From NCBI GenBank assembly GCA_900539255.1, contig UQBJ01000015.1:1-48327 (forward strand): a DNA stretch of 48,327 nucleotides. Reading direction: 5' to 3'. This document shows positions 1 to 8,597 of the stretch, one piece after another (within the stretch, counting starts at the first letter, position 1; the number at the start of each line of letters is the position of its first letter). The stretch comes from an uncultured Campylobacter sp. (lineage in GTDB: Bacteria; Campylobacterota; Campylobacteria; Campylobacterales; Campylobacteraceae). A model generated the notes under the pieces. The model saw nothing but the letters and a program-made list of their open reading frames with translations, had not been told where the DNA came from and made no database searches. The position numbers and the translations under genes were made by a program.

Positions 1-307
1 TTGTCATTTTGAGCCTTTGCAAAAGGCGACCCAACGGGTTGCAAGGCGCAAGCCACAGCGAAAAATCCACTTGCAAAGACGGCACACCTTTGTCATTTTG
101 AGCTTTCGCACAAAGCGAAAAACCTCCATTGTCATTTTGAGCGTTAGCGAAAAATCCAAAGAAATTTAAGGCACACTTTAAATTAAGATGAAAAATCCAT
201 ACTTTAAAATGTAAATTTGCACTTTAAATTTGTGGATACTTCGGCTAACGCCTCAGTATGACAATGCGATAGTTTTTTGGATACTTCGCCAAAGGCTCAG
301 TATGACA
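1..307. repeat. Cluster of family A palindromic repeat arms
   Basis: Left-type arms begin TTGTCATTTTGAG and end near AAAAATCCA (1-69, 90-128, 129-158). Right-type arms run from TGGATACTTCG to TCAGTATGACA (233-264, 278-307). The right arm is an imperfect reverse complement of the left. Arms at 129-158 and 233-264 can pair as one element with a long loop; the others look like partial or nested copies. Confidence 0.8.
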
Positions 308-370
308 CAAAGCAGTTATTATAATAAAGATTAAGTCAATGCGAAAGAATTTATAAGTATGACAAGGACT

Positions 371-478
371 TTGTCATTTTGAGTGTAGCGAAAAATCCAT
401 AGAATTTAAGATATGTCTTAAAGCACTAAAATCGCACTTTGATTTTATGGATACTTCGGCTAACCCTCAGTATGACAA
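371..478. repeat. Complete family A palindromic element, copy 1
   Basis: Left arm 371-399 and right arm 448-478 flank a loop of about 48 bases. The loop (TAGAATTTAAGATAT, then ACTAAAATCGCACTTTG) is nearly identical to the loop of the copy at 19428-19540. The conserved unit is therefore the whole element of about 110 bp, not just the arms. It has no coding capacity and is the size of a small non-autonomous palindromic element. Confidence 0.85.
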
Positions 479-550
479 GGACTTTGTCGGTATAACAAAC
501 AAAAAATTTTTGTGGTGGGCTTGGGTTTTTTGGGGTGGTTTTGGAGTGGT

Positions 551-660
551 GTCATTGCGAGAATTTGCAAAGCGCAAGCGTGCAAATTCGTGGCAATCCA
601 AAGGTAAATTTGCGTTTAAATTCGTGGATTACCACGCCGTTTTTGCAAAAACGGCTCGAA
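551..660. repeat. Family B repeat (GTCATTGCGAG type), one copy
   Basis: The left arm starts GTCATTGCGAG at 551 and ends TGGCAATCC at 599. The right arm starts TGGATTACCACGCC near 625 and ends at GGCTCGAA near 660, where the expected GGCTCGCAATGAC is cut short. A right arm with the intact ending lies at 19609-19655. Confidence 0.7.
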
Positions 661-690
661 AGGGTAAATTTAAGATGATTTCAGTGCGAA

Positions 691-780
691 CAAATTCACT
701 CATACATTTTACTATGCAAACAAATTCACTCATAAATTTCACTATGCAAGCAAATCTACTCATAAATTTCATTATAAAAG
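691..780. repeat. Three tandem 30-bp units at the lpxL 3' end
   Basis: Units 691-720, 721-750 and 751-780 share the core CAAATTCACTCATAAATTTC with a few substitutions. The last unit contains the final codons and stop of lpxL on the minus strand. On that strand the outer units read as decayed copies of the same ending, each with its own stop, so the gene's 3' tip has been copied outward twice. Confidence 0.8.
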
Positions 781-1637
781 CGTTTGAAGCGTTTGTGAAA
801 GAAAAAATACTCGCTGGGGTGAAAGCTGATGATTTCTTCGCAGCATTTGGCTTGATACGCGCTTAATTCTTCCTTGCTGTGCGTGCTTGCGTCCATAGGC
901 TCAAAGCAACGCACGGCGTATTTGTCCCCTTTTTGATACACAAAGGCTGGCAACAAAACTGCACCCACTTTTTTAGCAATCACACTCGCCCCACAGTTCC
1001 AATTTACCTTTTTGCCAAAAAACTCCACAACCACGCTTTCACTATCTGCGGCATCTTGGTCGGGCAAAATGCCCAGCGTGCGCCCTTTTTTAACGGCTAA
1101 AAGCATTTTTTTAGCCCCGCCTACCTTGTCGATAAGCTCGACATCAAAGTTTTTGGTGCGGTTTTTGATGAGCAAATCGTTCATCAAAGCACTATCAAGC
1201 GTCCTTGTAACGATAGAAATAGCCCCAAAATAGCTCGCATAAATGAAAGGTATCAGCTCCCAGCAACCAAAATGCGCCGTGATGAAAACTATGGTGCGTT
1301 TTGACTCAAATGCCCTTTGCAAAATGTCCATTTCATCAATGCTTACAAGCTCTTTTATCTCATCTTTCGTGGCGTTTTGTCGTTTTAAAAACTCAAAGCC
1401 AAATTTAGCGAAATTCTCATAAATTTCCTTTGTGATTTGAGTGATTTCTAACTCACTTTTTTGCGGAAAACAAAAGCACAAATTTGCCTTGATGATTTTT
1501 CGGTGCTTTGAATTTACAAGATACGCAAAGCGCGCGATACCCTTTGAAAGTGCTTTTAAGGCTGAATTTGGCAAAATGAAAACGAAAAATTTTAAGCAAA
1601 AATACAAAAAAAGATAAAGCAAATCAACCACTTTCAT
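756..1637 (-). CDS. lpxL: Lipid A biosynthesis lauroyl/myristoyl acyltransferase (HtrB/LpxL family)
   Basis: Inner-membrane enzyme that adds a secondary acyl chain to KDO-lipid IVA. The 293-residue protein has a hydrophobic N-terminal segment (residues 5-25) and the family's HX4E catalytic motif at H122-E127 (HFGCWE). A DQDAADSE stretch follows in the conserved core. The ATG overlaps the stop of waaC by 4 bp, so the two are translationally coupled. The same pair (waaC, htrB/waaM) neighbours the glycosylation locus in C. jejuni. The stop lies inside a 30-bp tandem repeat. Which acyl chain is transferred cannot be told from sequence. Confidence 0.93.
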   Translation of the reverse strand: MKVVDLLYLFLYFCLKFFVFILPNSALKALSKGIARFAYLVNSKHRKIIKANLCFCFPQKSELEITQITKEIYENFAKFGFEFLKRQNATKDEIKELVSIDEMDILQRAFESKRTIVFITAHFGCWELIPFIYASYFGAISIVTRTLDSALMNDLLIKNRTKNFDVELIDKVGGAKKMLLAVKKGRTLGILPDQDAADSESVVVEFFGKKVNWNCGASVIAKKVGAVLLPAFVYQKGDKYAVRCFEPMDASTHSKEELSAYQAKCCEEIISFHPSEYFFFHKRFKRFYNEIYE

Positions 1638-2656
1638 TTCAAAAGTCCCTCACAAAGCGTAAAAATCTCTTTTTCGTCTATGTTTTGTATGCAAAAATCA
1701 CTCTTATCTATGTGCTTGGTGTCGCTGATATATTTGCCGCTGTCGATGACCTTATTTATGGGCGTTTGATAGGCGTTGCGGTAGCTTGGAGTCGCTCCAA
1801 ATATCGTTATGGAGGGCTTGTTTATCGCAAAGGCTAAATGCGTAGGACCGCTGTCGTTGCCGATGATTAAATCACACATTGAGCTAAGTGCTATGAGTTG
1901 GGGCAAAGAGAGCTTTGGAGCAAGCACTATGCCAGCTTTGGCGCAATCCTTAATGATGAATTTGCAAGCCTTTTTTTCGCTTTCATTTCCCCAAGCAAGG
2001 ATAATTTTTGCCCTTTTATAACGAGCGAGCAACAAGGCGCAAAGTATGCAGTGGCGTTCTTTTGGGTAGTTTTTGTTTGCCGATGATGAGCCTGTGTGAA
2101 TGAGAATTTTTGGGCTTGTTTTTTCAAAATCAAAGTCAAATTTTAAGGCTAATTTATCTTTTACGCGCTCATCAGCCACAAAACAAGGCTCTTTGCCTAA
2201 AATGTCATCTTTGCCAAAGTCTTTTTCCAGCGCAAAGCCTGTTAAAGCGACATTTCGCAAGATGATATTTTCGCTGTATTTCATAGCCTTTTTGTGCCTA
2301 TAAAAAAGGCTTGCAAGGCTTTCTTTAAGGCTGTTTTTATCAAAGCCAAAGGTGTTTGCGCCTACCATTTTAGCAATCACGGCTGATTTTAAAAGCCCTT
2401 GCAAATCAATAACTATGTCGTAGCGGTTTTTGCGCGCATTAAGCAGGATTTGCAAAACCTTAAAAATTTTTCTATCCTTTAAAGGCAGGGCATAAAGTTT
2501 GTTGATGAGTGGGTGCTTTTCTAAAATGCCCTTAAATCTTTCATCAACAAACCAATCTATGCTTGAATTTGGGTGCGCTTGCCGAATAAACTGCAAAACA
2601 ATGCTTGATTGTATAATATCCCCGAGTGCTGAAAGTCGAATAATGGCAATTTTCAT
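1634..2656 (-). CDS. waaC: Lipopolysaccharide heptosyltransferase I
   Basis: GT9-family glycosyltransferase that adds the first heptose to KDO of the lipooligosaccharide inner core, on the cytoplasmic face of the inner membrane. The N-terminus MKIAIIRLSALGDIIQ is typical. The donor-binding half carries HTGSSSANKNYP and GNDSGPTHLAFAINKP, with the D-S-G-P-T-H signature. I chose the ATG at 2656; a TTG two codons upstream is also in frame but has no advantage. It is divergent from the exonuclease gene and overlaps lpxL by 4 bp. Confidence 0.93.
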   Translation of the reverse strand: MKIAIIRLSALGDIIQSSIVLQFIRQAHPNSSIDWFVDERFKGILEKHPLINKLYALPLKDRKIFKVLQILLNARKNRYDIVIDLQGLLKSAVIAKMVGANTFGFDKNSLKESLASLFYRHKKAMKYSENIILRNVALTGFALEKDFGKDDILGKEPCFVADERVKDKLALKFDFDFEKTSPKILIHTGSSSANKNYPKERHCILCALLLARYKRAKIILAWGNESEKKACKFIIKDCAKAGIVLAPKLSLPQLIALSSMCDLIIGNDSGPTHLAFAINKPSITIFGATPSYRNAYQTPINKVIDSGKYISDTKHIDKSDFCIQNIDEKEIFTLCEGLLK

Positions 2657-2681
2657 TTGCAAACTTTATATCAAATTTAGC

Positions 2682-2687
2682 TATAAT
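2682..2687 (+). promoter_or_regulatory. Probable -10 box (TATAAT) for the 2720 gene
   Basis: A perfect TATAAT in an AT-rich stretch, 32 bases before the ATG at 2720, in the short divergent gap between waaC and the exonuclease gene. Campylobacter sigma-70 promoters often lack a clear -35 box, and none is obvious here. Called from sequence alone. Confidence 0.5.
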
Positions 2688-2719
2688 CATAGCGAAAATT
2701 TACAACCAAAAGGCAAAAA

Positions 2720-3790
2720 ATGAGCCAAAATTCAAAGAAAAAAAATTATATCTGCGTGTTTGACTGCGAGAGCGTGCCTGATGTGGCTTTGATACGCCGT
2801 GTTTATGGCTTTGAGGGCGATGATGAAAGCGTGAGCAAAATGGCACTTGCAGCGCAAAAAGATGAAAGTGGCAACGAGTTTTTGCCCCTGCCTTTTCACT
2901 GCATTATCAGCATTTGCGCTGTGATTTGTGATGAATTTGGCGCATTTATCAAGGTCAATAAAATCGAGGGCAATTCAGAACGCGAAATGATAGGCAATTT
3001 TTTCGCCTTCATCAACAAATACGAGCCGCGCCTTGTGAGCTTTAACGGCAAGGGCTTTGATATGCCCGTGCTGGTGCTGCGCGCCCTTAAATACAATATA
3101 AGAGCAAATGCTTATTTAGACACTATCACAGACAAGTGGAACAACTACAAAACCCGCTACAACGAGCAAAGGCATTGCGATTTGTTTGAAAGTCTTGGCG
3201 CGTGGCGTGGCGTGCGACTTGACACGGTGTGCACTATGGCTGGGTTGCCGGGCAAATATGACACGCACGGAGATGAGGTAATGCGGCTTTTTTACGCCGA
3301 TAAACTTGACAAAATCCACGAGTATTGCGAGAGCGACACGCTTAACACCTATATGCTTTTCCTAAAATACGAGCTTATTAAGGGAAATTTGAGCGAAGAG
3401 GACTATTTGAGCTATCTTAGCTTGATGAGCGAGTATATAAAGGCTCACAAAAGCGAGCGAGGCTATGTGCAAATCTTTTCAAACGCCTGTGAAAGCGAAA
3501 GCGAAAAAATCATAAACGGCATTTATGATGAAAATTTAGGCTTTAATGCAAAAAAAGCGAGTGTAAATTCAGCGCAAAATTCAGCCCAAGATGATAAAAA
3601 TGAAGCAAATTCAAATCAAAACGCTGATGAGATGGCACAAAATTCAGCCCAAAACACTTTGGCTGCAAATGATGAACCTGATGAAAACGCACCAAGCTTT
3701 GATGAGCTGGTGCAAAGTGGGGCGTTGAGTTTGGGCGCAAAAGGCGCAAAAAACACCAAAGCCACAAAAAAGAAAAAGGATAAAGAATGA
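2720..3790 (+). CDS. PolB-like 3'-5' exonuclease with Asn/Ser-rich tail
   Basis: Belongs to the predicted 3'-5' exonuclease family related to the PolB proofreading domain (DEDDy type). The visible metal-binding residues are D15 and E17 (FDCES), D114 (NGKGFDMP) and Y202/D206 (YCESD). It is presumably cytoplasmic and acts on DNA or RNA ends; its physiological role is unknown. Residues 1-275 form the conserved part. From about 280 to the end the protein is low-complexity (repeats of NSAQ, then a Lys-rich end) and coincides with a run of RAATTY hexamers. A gene of this kind sits between waaC and galE in C. jejuni too. It overlaps galE by 4 bp. Confidence 0.85.
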   Translation: MSQNSKKKNYICVFDCESVPDVALIRRVYGFEGDDESVSKMALAAQKDESGNEFLPLPFHCIISICAVICDEFGAFIKVNKIEGNSEREMIGNFFAFINKYEPRLVSFNGKGFDMPVLVLRALKYNIRANAYLDTITDKWNNYKTRYNEQRHCDLFESLGAWRGVRLDTVCTMAGLPGKYDTHGDEVMRLFYADKLDKIHEYCESDTLNTYMLFLKYELIKGNLSEEDYLSYLSLMSEYIKAHKSERGYVQIFSNACESESEKIINGIYDENLGFNAKKASVNSAQNSAQDDKNEANSNQNADEMAQNSAQNTLAANDEPDENAPSFDELVQSGALSLGAKGAKNTKATKKKKDKE

Positions 3791-4776
3791 AAATTTTAAT
3801 CACAGGTGCAGCTGGTTATATCGGCTCTCACACCTTAAAGCAGTTTTTAGAAACAAACCACGAGATTTTTGTGCTTGACAATCTCAGCAAGGGCAGCAAA
3901 AAAGCCATTGATGCCTTGCAAAATTTGCGAAAATTTAGCTTTTTCGAGCAGGATTTGTGCGATTTTGCGGGAGTAAAAAGGCTTTTTAAGGAGCATAAAT
4001 TTGATGCTGTGGTGCATTTTGCGGCGAGTATTGAGGTGTTTGAAAGCACGCAAAATCCGCTTAAATACTATCTTAACAACACCGCAAACACTTCAAATTT
4101 GATTCAAACCTGCCTAGAAAACGGCACAAATAAGTTTATTTTCTCATCAACAGCCGCTGTTTATGGCGAACCGCAAACTGAAAGCGTGAGCGAAACAAGC
4201 CCTTTACAGCCTATCAACCCTTATGGGCGCAGCAAACTGATGAGCGAGGAGGTTTTGCGCGATGCAAGCCTTGCAAATCCTAGTTTTAAGCACTGCATTT
4301 TGCGTTATTTTAATGTCGCTGGGGCTTGTATGAGCTATCAAATCGGGCAAAACTACCCAAAAGCCACGCTTTTAACTAAGGTGGCGGCTGAATGTGCGGC
4401 GGGCAAACGCGAGAAAATGTTTATCTTTGGCGATGATTATGCGACAAAGGACGGCACTTGCATAAGGGATTATATCCACGTTGATGACATTGCAAGTGCG
4501 CACTTATCAGGGCTTAACTACTTGCAAAATGCTGGTGAAAGCAATGTTTTCAATGTGGGCTACGGACACGGCTTTTCGGTAAAAGAAGTGATAAATACGA
4601 TGAAAAGGGTAAGCGGGGTGGATTTTAGCGTGGAAATGGCGAATCGTAGGGCTGGGGACCCTAGCGTTTTAATCGCCGATAATGCTAAAATCAAATCTTT
4701 CACCGAGTGGAAACCGCGATTTGACAACCTTGAAATGATATGCAAAAGTGCTTATGAATGGGAGTTGATGAGCTAA
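3787..4776 (+). CDS. gne: UDP-GlcNAc/UDP-Glc 4-epimerase
   Basis: Extended short-chain dehydrogenase that supplies UDP-Gal and UDP-GalNAc. In C. jejuni the equivalent, first named GalE, feeds the N-glycan, lipooligosaccharide and capsule. The NAD-binding motif is GAAGYIGSH (residues 7-15), the catalytic Ser is in FSSTAAVYG (around residue 121), and the YxxxK pair is Y146/K150 (NPYGRSK). The 329-residue length is typical. It starts inside the stop of the exonuclease gene. In C. jejuni pglK follows directly; here a restriction-modification pair intervenes. Substrate preference (Gne or GalE) is inferred from context. Confidence 0.93.
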   Translation: MKILITGAAGYIGSHTLKQFLETNHEIFVLDNLSKGSKKAIDALQNLRKFSFFEQDLCDFAGVKRLFKEHKFDAVVHFAASIEVFESTQNPLKYYLNNTANTSNLIQTCLENGTNKFIFSSTAAVYGEPQTESVSETSPLQPINPYGRSKLMSEEVLRDASLANPSFKHCILRYFNVAGACMSYQIGQNYPKATLLTKVAAECAAGKREKMFIFGDDYATKDGTCIRDYIHVDDIASAHLSGLNYLQNAGESNVFNVGYGHGFSVKEVINTMKRVSGVDFSVEMANRRAGDPSVLIADNAKIKSFTEWKPRFDNLEMICKSAYEWELMS

Positions 4777-4811
4777 ATTTGTGGCTTGATTTGGCGTTAA
4801 GAAATTTGGGG

Positions 4812-4817
4812 TAGAAT
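4812..4817 (+). promoter_or_regulatory. Possible -10 box (TAGAAT) for the R-M pair
   Basis: TAGAAT within GGGGTAGAATTTTTT, 22 bases before the ATG at 4840. It would give the inserted restriction-modification genes their own promoter. A GAGGA ribosome binding site follows at about 4830. Confidence 0.35.
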
Positions 4818-4839
4818 TTTTTAAAATGATTGAGGACTA

Positions 4840-5811
4840 ATGATGAATGAAAAATATAAGAGAGTGATTGAGAAAAATACCTTTTATTTTTCTAACCCGC
4901 AATTTGAAGTTCATTACGAAGCAAATACGATAAATCTTTTAAAAACCTTGCTTATAAATTTGCAAAATGAAATCAAAAATAAAGGTTGCAAAGAGGAAAT
5001 TTTTGTTAATTTCATTATGGAAAATGAGTTTGGTTTAGAAGCCTTGCTGGTGCTAAATGGCGTGGCTAATGAGAATTTAAAGCGCGTTATTACCATAGCA
5101 CGCATTGTGCAAGATAAAGATTTATCTACACTTTTATGTTTGCAAGAATGGGATAAAAACCACAAAAGTAAAGAAAATAGCGAGATAAAAGAATGGGGCG
5201 ATAAAAAACTAAAAAGCCTTATAAAACAAAATTCATATTTTGCCAAAGGTTTAGTTAATCTCTTTTTTCGTGGCTCTTCAAATCCGTTTTTAGCTAAAAC
5301 TCTGCCACTTTTTGAGCTAAACAAGCTAAATTTACAAAAAATCAACTTTGATTCTAATGCTATGCTTGATACGCTTATCCGCTACCGTCAAAAGGGTAGC
5401 TACTCTGGCGCAATGGATAATAATCCAGAATCCAGCCTTAAAAGCCTTTTTGAAAGATTGCATATTAGCTATGAAAGTGGAGATTTGCCATTTTTAAGTG
5501 TAAATGAAAGCCTAAATAAGCGCACAATGGATTTTATAATCCCAAATAAACAAAATCCAAAAATCATTATAGAAAGCTCGTTTTTAAGCACGACAAGTTC
5601 AGGGCAAGGCGATAAGGCAAAAACTGAGATTATGGTGGGTAATCTTATCAAAAAACATTATCCAAAAGCAAAATTTATCGGCTTTGTTGATGGTATCGGT
5701 TGGTATGTGCGAAAACAAGATTTGATTAGAATGGTAGAAGCCTATGATGAAGTTTTTACCTTTCATCAAAGTGAGTTAGAGCGCTTTGAAAATTTCATTT
5801 CAAATTTCTAA
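4840..5811 (+). CDS. Type II restriction endonuclease (putative)
   Basis: A 323-residue protein directly upstream of a DNA methyltransferase (9-bp gap), so most likely its restriction partner. The C-terminal half has a plausible nuclease core: D231 (TMDFIIP), E245 (KIIIESSF), a Ser/Gly loop with lysines (GQGDKAKTE, 256-263), and then FIGFVDGIGWYV (279-290). That order resembles DpnII/MboI-type enzymes, which have a G/S-rich loop and a DGxGW strand, but I cannot assign a recognition site. No membrane segment is seen. The DNA is more AT-rich than the flanking pgl genes, which suggests acquisition. It lies between gne and pglK, adjacent in C. jejuni. Confidence 0.75.
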   Translation: MMNEKYKRVIEKNTFYFSNPQFEVHYEANTINLLKTLLINLQNEIKNKGCKEEIFVNFIMENEFGLEALLVLNGVANENLKRVITIARIVQDKDLSTLLCLQEWDKNHKSKENSEIKEWGDKKLKSLIKQNSYFAKGLVNLFFRGSSNPFLAKTLPLFELNKLNLQKINFDSNAMLDTLIRYRQKGSYSGAMDNNPESSLKSLFERLHISYESGDLPFLSVNESLNKRTMDFIIPNKQNPKIIIESSFLSTTSSGQGDKAKTEIMVGNLIKKHYPKAKFIGFVDGIGWYVRKQDLIRMVEAYDEVFTFHQSELERFENFISNF

Positions 5812-5820
5812 GGGGCAAAA

Positions 5821-6852
5821 ATGCAAAATAATTTACCTATAAATCAAATTTTGCAAGGTGATTGTTTGGATTTATTTAAAAGCATTCCAAATAACAGCGT
5901 AGATTGCGTTTTTGCTGACCCGCCTTTTAATTTAAAGAAAAAATACAACTCGCACAAAGATAAGCTCGCACAAGAGGAGTATATAAAATGGTGTGAATTA
6001 TGGATAAATGAGTGTTTAAGAGTGCTTAAATCAAGTGGCTTTATCTTTTTGCACAATATCCCCAAATGGCTTACCTTTTATGCAAGTTTTCTTAATCAAA
6101 AAGCTGTATTTAGGCATTGGATTAGCTGGGAGGCGATGACTGCACCTATGGGTAAAACTTTACAACCTGCGCATTATGGAATTTTGTTTTATTCAAAAAG
6201 CGATGATAGAGGCAAATTTAAAGAAATTCGCTATCCCCACAAACGCGACAGAAAGGGTGTTTTGGTTAAAGATTATGGTGGCAAAAAAGGTATTTTACAT
6301 CCTTTTGGACCGCTGTGTAGCGATGTTTGGACAGATATTCATCGTATCAGGCATTCAAAATACAGAGACGAGCATCCTTGTCAGCTACCCATTCCTTTAT
6401 TAGAACGCATTATTTTAATGGCAACCGATGAAAACGACATTGTTTTAGACCCTTTTTTAGGCACGGGAACAAGTGCTCTTGCGGCAAAAAGATTGGGGCG
6501 TAAATTTATAGGCTTTGAAAAAGATGAAATATATTGTCAAATTGCTCACAAAAAAATAGAACAAGAGACTTTCTTATCTAAACTTGGCAAGTGTTTTGTG
6601 AGCTTTCATTTAAATGAAGTGATAAGTTTAAGAGAATGTGATTGGCAGGATTTGAAAGCATATTTTGTTGTGCCACAAAACATTAAAGATATTGACACGC
6701 AAAAAATCAAACTTATCACAAATTTGACAAATAAAGTTTTAAATTTAGGCTTATTTGATGAAAATCAATCAATAAATTCGCTTAAAGATAAAGAATTGCA
6801 AGAACAAACATTGTTTTATTTGTCTAATATGCAAAATGAAAGACTTTTATGA
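5821..6852 (+). CDS. DNA adenine/cytosine-N4 methyltransferase, beta class
   Basis: Modification enzyme of the R-M pair. The catalytic motif D33-P-P-F (FADPPFNL) precedes the AdoMet motif D210-P-F-L-G-T-G-T, the order that defines the beta class. QLPIPLLERIIL is the usual run-in to the AdoMet motif. This core ends near residue 250; the last 90 residues are family-unlike and of unknown role. DPPF fits N6-adenine or N4-cytosine methylation; which one cannot be told. The start ATG follows an AAGGGGC ribosome binding site. No controller (C) gene is present. Confidence 0.9.
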   Translation: MQNNLPINQILQGDCLDLFKSIPNNSVDCVFADPPFNLKKKYNSHKDKLAQEEYIKWCELWINECLRVLKSSGFIFLHNIPKWLTFYASFLNQKAVFRHWISWEAMTAPMGKTLQPAHYGILFYSKSDDRGKFKEIRYPHKRDRKGVLVKDYGGKKGILHPFGPLCSDVWTDIHRIRHSKYRDEHPCQLPIPLLERIILMATDENDIVLDPFLGTGTSALAAKRLGRKFIGFEKDEIYCQIAHKKIEQETFLSKLGKCFVSFHLNEVISLRECDWQDLKAYFVVPQNIKDIDTQKIKLITNLTNKVLNLGLFDENQSINSLKDKELQEQTLFYLSNMQNERLL

Positions 6853-6865
6853 TGATTTTTTGTTA

Positions 6866-6871
6866 TATAAT
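6866..6871 (+). promoter_or_regulatory. Probable -10 box (TATAAT) for pglK
   Basis: TATAAT in TGTTATATAATGC, about 23 bases before the pglK ATG, with a GGAG ribosome binding site near 6883. It lies just after the inserted R-M genes, so the pgl operon can be transcribed independently of them. Confidence 0.5.
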
Positions 6872-6893
6872 GCAAGATATTTTGGAGTAAGTT

Positions 6894-8597
6894 ATGCTCA
6901 AAAAACTCTTTGCCGTGTTAAGTTTGCAGGATAAACGCTTTTTTTATGCTTTGCTGGCTTTTAGCGTGCTGATTTCGTTCATAGAAAGCTTTGCCATAAG
7001 CCTTATAATGCCCTTTGTGAGCGTGGCGAGCGATTTTAGCTTGTTTGAACGCAATGCTTATTTAAGGCAAATCGATGAGTTTTTTAACTTGCCAAAGTAT
7101 GAGTTAGTGGCGTATTTTGGGCTTTTGCTCATCGTTTTTTATGTGCTGCGAGCCTTTTTAAACGCGCTTTATTTTTACCTTTTAGCGCGCTTTTCAAAGG
7201 GGCGTTATCATCTTTTTGCCCTGCGCCTTTTTCGCAAATACCTGAATTTAGACTATGAGAGTTTCACGCGCCAAAAGCACTCTGCCTTGCTTAAAACCAT
7301 CACGCAAGAAGCCTTTAATCTCAGCACTATGCTTGCGAGCTTTTTGTTGATGATGAGCGAGCTTTTTGTAGTCGCGCTCATCTACGCGCTTATGCTTGTG
7401 GTGGATTATCAAATCACGCTCTTTTTGAGCGTCTTTTTGCTTACAAATGCGCTTATTTTAGTGCGTGTGCTTTCGCCGATGATGAAAAAAGCAGGCGCAA
7501 AAAGAGAAGTGGCGATGAGTGCGTTTTTTGAGACTTTAAACACAAATTTAAACAATTTTAAATTCATCAAACTTAAAGGCAAAGAAGAAAGTGTCGCGCA
7601 CCTTTTTAGCGAGCAAAGCTTTGCCTTTTCGCGTGCAAATATCACAAGCGAGACTATCAACGCCTTTCCGCGCCTTTTTTTAGAAGCTGTGGGCTTTTGC
7701 GTGCTTGTTTTTATCGTAGTAGCGCTCATCTGGCAAAGGCAAAGCGACATACACACGGCATTAGCGATGATTTCGCTTTTCGTGCTAGCCCTTTACCGCC
7801 TTATGCCAAGCGCAAACCGCATTATCACAAGCTACCACGACCTTTTGTATTATAAAAACTCGCTTGACATTGTCTATAACGCACTTTATGAAAAAGATGA
7901 GAATTTAGGCGATGAAAAGGTGAGCTTTGAAAAGGATTTAGTGCTAAAAAATGTGAATTTTGCTTACAAAAACAAGCCCTTGCTCTTTGAAAATTTAAAT
8001 TTTACCCTAAAAAAAGGCGAAAAAATCGCCTTTATCGGCGAAAGTGGTTCAGGCAAAAGCACGCTGGTTGATATGCTAATGGGACTTTTGCCCCCAAATT
8101 CGGGCGAGATTTTAGTTGATGGGCGAAAATTAAGCGCGCAAAATCTTAAAAATTTTCGTCAAAAAATCGGCTACATACCCCAACAAATCTACCTTTTTAA
8201 CGACACAATCGCTAAAAATATCGCCTTTGGCGAAGAATTTGATGAAAAAATGTTAGAACGCGTCATCAAACAAGCAAATTTACAAAGTTTTATCACTAGC
8301 TTAAAAGACGGAGCAAACACCATTGTGGGCGATGGCGGAGGCAATTTAAGCGTGGGACAAAAACAACGCATCGCCATAGCGCGCGCCTTGTATTTAAGCC
8401 CGCAAATTTTGGTGCTTGATGAGGCAACCTCAGCACTTGACAATGAAAGCGAAGCTAAAATAATGAGCGAAATTTATAAAATAAGTAGCGATAAAACCCT
8501 TATCATCATCGCTCACCGCCTTAACACCATAGAACAATGCGATAAAATTTACCGCGTAGAAAAGGGCAAAATCAGCCTTGAAAAAGGGGCAAAATGA
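6894..8597 (+). CDS. pglK: Lipid-linked oligosaccharide flippase PglK (ABC transporter)
   Basis: Half-size ABC transporter that flips the undecaprenyl-diphosphate heptasaccharide across the inner membrane for PglB. The N-terminal 310 residues carry about six transmembrane segments. The ATPase domain has Walker A GESGSGKST (382-390), signature LSVGQKQRIAIARAL (from about 485) and Walker B ILVLDEAT (about 505), with the switch His in IIIAHRLNT. The 567-residue length fits the family (WlaB/PglK). Its last 4 bp overlap pglH, so the locus is translationally coupled. Confidence 0.95.
   Translation: MLKKLFAVLSLQDKRFFYALLAFSVLISFIESFAISLIMPFVSVASDFSLFERNAYLRQIDEFFNLPKYELVAYFGLLLIVFYVLRAFLNALYFYLLARFSKGRYHLFALRLFRKYLNLDYESFTRQKHSALLKTITQEAFNLSTMLASFLLMMSELFVVALIYALMLVVDYQITLFLSVFLLTNALILVRVLSPMMKKAGAKREVAMSAFFETLNTNLNNFKFIKLKGKEESVAHLFSEQSFAFSRANITSETINAFPRLFLEAVGFCVLVFIVVALIWQRQSDIHTALAMISLFVLALYRLMPSANRIITSYHDLLYYKNSLDIVYNALYEKDENLGDEKVSFEKDLVLKNVNFAYKNKPLLFENLNFTLKKGEKIAFIGESGSGKSTLVDMLMGLLPPNSGEILVDGRKLSAQNLKNFRQKIGYIPQQIYLFNDTIAKNIAFGEEFDEKMLERVIKQANLQSFITSLKDGANTIVGDGGGNLSVGQKQRIAIARALYLSPQILVLDEATSALDNESEAKIMSEIYKISSDKTLIIIAHRLNTIEQCDKIYRVEKGKISLEKGAK

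Larger units (their letters stand above)
1..755. other. Gene-free region filled with short repeats
   Basis: I see no credible gene here. Open frames cross the repeats, lack a ribosome binding site and resemble no protein I know. The region holds at least seven arms of a palindromic repeat (family A), one copy of a second family (family B) and a 30-bp tandem triplication running into the 3' end of lpxL. These are listed separately. Confidence 0.8.

Noticed and set aside
691..780. Possible CRISPR array (30-bp repeats)
   Set aside because: The units are directly adjacent with no spacers, and they contain the lpxL gene end.
447..866. Open frame of 139 codons on the plus strand
   Set aside because: It crosses a family A arm, a family B copy and the tandem repeat and ends inside lpxL on the other strand; its Asn/Leu/Ile periodic end is just the 30-bp repeat translated.
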